NCBI GenBank assembly: GCA_020634615.1
Contig: JACKBI010000005.1
Span: 186,001 to 250,000, forward strand
Source of the DNA: Anaerolineales bacterium
Lineage (GTDB): Bacteria > Chloroflexota > Anaerolineae > JAAEKA01
Direction of reading: 5' to 3'
DNA length: 64,000 bases
In this document: positions 63,008 through 64,000 of the stretch, in pieces
Layout of the letters: each line of letters begins with the position of its first letter
How positions within the stretch are numbered: the first letter of the stretch is position 1
Notes under the pieces: generated by a model
Database searches by the model: none
Seen by the model: the letters and a program-made list of their open reading frames with translations, nothing else
Told to the model about the DNA's origin: nothing
Program-made: the position numbers and the translations under genes

Positions 63008-63070
63008 GGAATGAAGGGAAACGAAGAAAGTCACCAGCTCCGCCGGTTTTCCCTCATTTCCCTTCATTCC
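63008..63070. repeat. Purine/pyrimidine inverted repeat between purF and purD
   Basis: GGAATGAAGGGAAACG at 63008-63023 pairs with 63055-63070 at 15 of 16 positions. It ends about 30 bases before the purD start. A weaker pair (ACAGGGTG at 60943-60950 with 60999-61006) precedes purE, suggesting dispersed intergenic palindromes. Confidence 0.6.
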
Positions 63071-63101
63071 CTCGTTTCCCTCCACAGAAGGAGACCAGAC
63101 T

Positions 63102-64000
63102 GTGGCAGAAAGTCATTCCCTGTTGGTCATCGGCAACGGCGGGCGGGAACATGCGCTGGCATGGAAGCTGGCCCAGTCGCCGCGCGTGGCGCGGGTGCTG
63201 GTTGCACCGGGCAACGGCGGCACTGCGCTGGCCGGCGGCAAGATCAGCAACGTCCCGGTTGCAGCCGATGACATCGCAACGCTGGTGCGGCTCGCGAATG
63301 ACGAAAACATTGATCTGGTCGTTGTCGGGCCGGAAGCGCCGTTGGCCGCGGGCGCGGTCGATGCGTTCCAGGCCGCGGACATCCGCTGCTTCGGTCCCAG
63401 TCAGGCCGCCGCACAACTGGAGTCGTCCAAGGCGTTTTCCAAGGCGTTTATGCAACGCCACGATATCCCGACAGCCCGTTACGCGGTCTTTACCGATTTC
63501 GAACAGGCGCTTGCCTACACGCAGTCTGTAGACCACCCCGTAGTTATCAAGGCATCCGGTCTGGCGGCCGGCAAAGGGGTGCTGCTTCCGGAGACGGCGG
63601 ACGAAGCTGAATCTGCGCTGCGCCAGATCATGACCGATCGGGCCTTCGGCGCGGCTGGCGATGAGGTAGTCATCGAAGAGCGGCTGGCGGGGCCGGAGGC
63701 GTCGTTGCTGGCTTTCAGCGATGGCCACAGCGTCGCGCTGATGCCGGCGGCGCAGGATCACAAGCGGGTTTTCGACGGCGACCTGGGACCCAACACCGGC
63801 GGAATGGGCGCCTACGCGCCGACGCCGGTCATGACATCCGAACTGCTGGAGAAGGCGCGGCGCAGCGTCTTGCAAGCCACGGTCGACGGGATGCGCGCCG
63901 AAGGCACGCCTTACGTCGGCATTCTCTACGCCGGGCTGATGCTGACGGGGTCCCGATACGGCGAGCACGCCCACTCGACCGGTGGGATCAAGGTGCTGGA
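63102..64000 (+). CDS. purD: Phosphoribosylamine-glycine ligase, N-terminal part
   Basis: The gene runs out of the window; about 299 codons are present. It forms GAR from phosphoribosylamine, glycine and ATP. Visible motifs: LLVIGNGGREHALAWKL, DLVVVGPEAPLAAG, VVIKASGLAAGKGV, DHKRVFDGDLGPNTGGMGAY and PYVGILYAGLML. After LMLT an extra GSRYGEHAHSTGG comes before IKVLE, where the family normally has only a few residues. Start GTG 63102 has an AGAAGGAG ribosome-binding site 8 bases upstream. Confidence 0.93.
   Translation, partial: MAESHSLLVIGNGGREHALAWKLAQSPRVARVLVAPGNGGTALAGGKISNVPVAADDIATLVRLANDENIDLVVVGPEAPLAAGAVDAFQAADIRCFGPSQAAAQLESSKAFSKAFMQRHDIPTARYAVFTDFEQALAYTQSVDHPVVIKASGLAAGKGVLLPETADEAESALRQIMTDRAFGAAGDEVVIEERLAGPEASLLAFSDGHSVALMPAAQDHKRVFDGDLGPNTGGMGAYAPTPVMTSELLEKARRSVLQATVDGMRAEGTPYVGILYAGLMLTGSRYGEHAHSTGGIKVL

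Overview
The window is a GC-rich bacterial chromosome segment. The mix of a scattered purine operon, secreted LVIVD-repeat and SdrD-B-type proteins, and secreted proteins ending in an aromatic-L-P-x-hydrophobic tail suggests a member of the Chloroflexota (Anaerolineae/Caldilineae-like). That placement is inferred from gene content only; no rRNA or tRNA gene was seen.

Layout. Bases 1-9947 (+ strand): 3' end of an M17 leucyl aminopeptidase, an MFS transporter, a SAM methyltransferase, guaB with a clear promoter and an attenuator-like hairpin, a secreted LVIVD-repeat protein, and purL carrying two PurS-like modules at its N-terminus. Bases 10021-58340 (- strand): one long accessory block of 21 genes. 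Bases 58679-64000 (+ strand): purQ, purC, a GNAT acetyltransferase, purE and purF (both with broken reading frames at their junction), and the start of purD. The accessory block therefore sits between purL and purQ.

The accessory block reads as a biosynthetic locus for a glycosylated, probably sulfated, lipid or polyketide. A promoter at 58437-58464 faces left into three giant synthases: a 2937-aa FAAL-ACP-KS-AT-KR-ACP-TE-(ACP)-(TE) protein, a 2344-aa protein with two nitronate-monooxygenase/PfaD-like enoyl-reductase barrels followed by KS-AT-KR, and a 1849-aa KS-AT-ACP-DH-PPTase protein. The second lacks a carrier protein and the third lacks KR and ER, so together they would make one reducing, PUFA-synthase-like machine split between polypeptides. 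Downstream follow a free ACP, an alkaline-phosphatase-superfamily hydrolase, an alpha/beta hydrolase, two paralogous SDRs, a methyltransferase, a tandem pair of propeller proteins with a WHCAE motif, a GT1 glycosyltransferase, an epimerase-like SDR, a sugar nucleotidyltransferase, a GH51-like lipoprotein, a PAPS-type sulfotransferase, two paralogous secreted lipase-like hydrolases, a Tat-exported DUF362 protein and a GPH-family transporter. Many junctions overlap (ATGA or TGATG), which supports co-expression. Two surface proteins end the block.

Unusual points: tandem thioesterases whose nucleophile is Cys in the first and Gly in the second, with a Ser-less carrier-like domain between them; catalytic-residue changes in the epimerase-like protein (Tyr to Leu) and one SDR (Lys to Arg); several palindromic repeats, some in frame inside purL and purQ; and a cluster of reading-frame shifts across the purE/purF junction. 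All functional statements come from reading motifs by eye; no database search was run.
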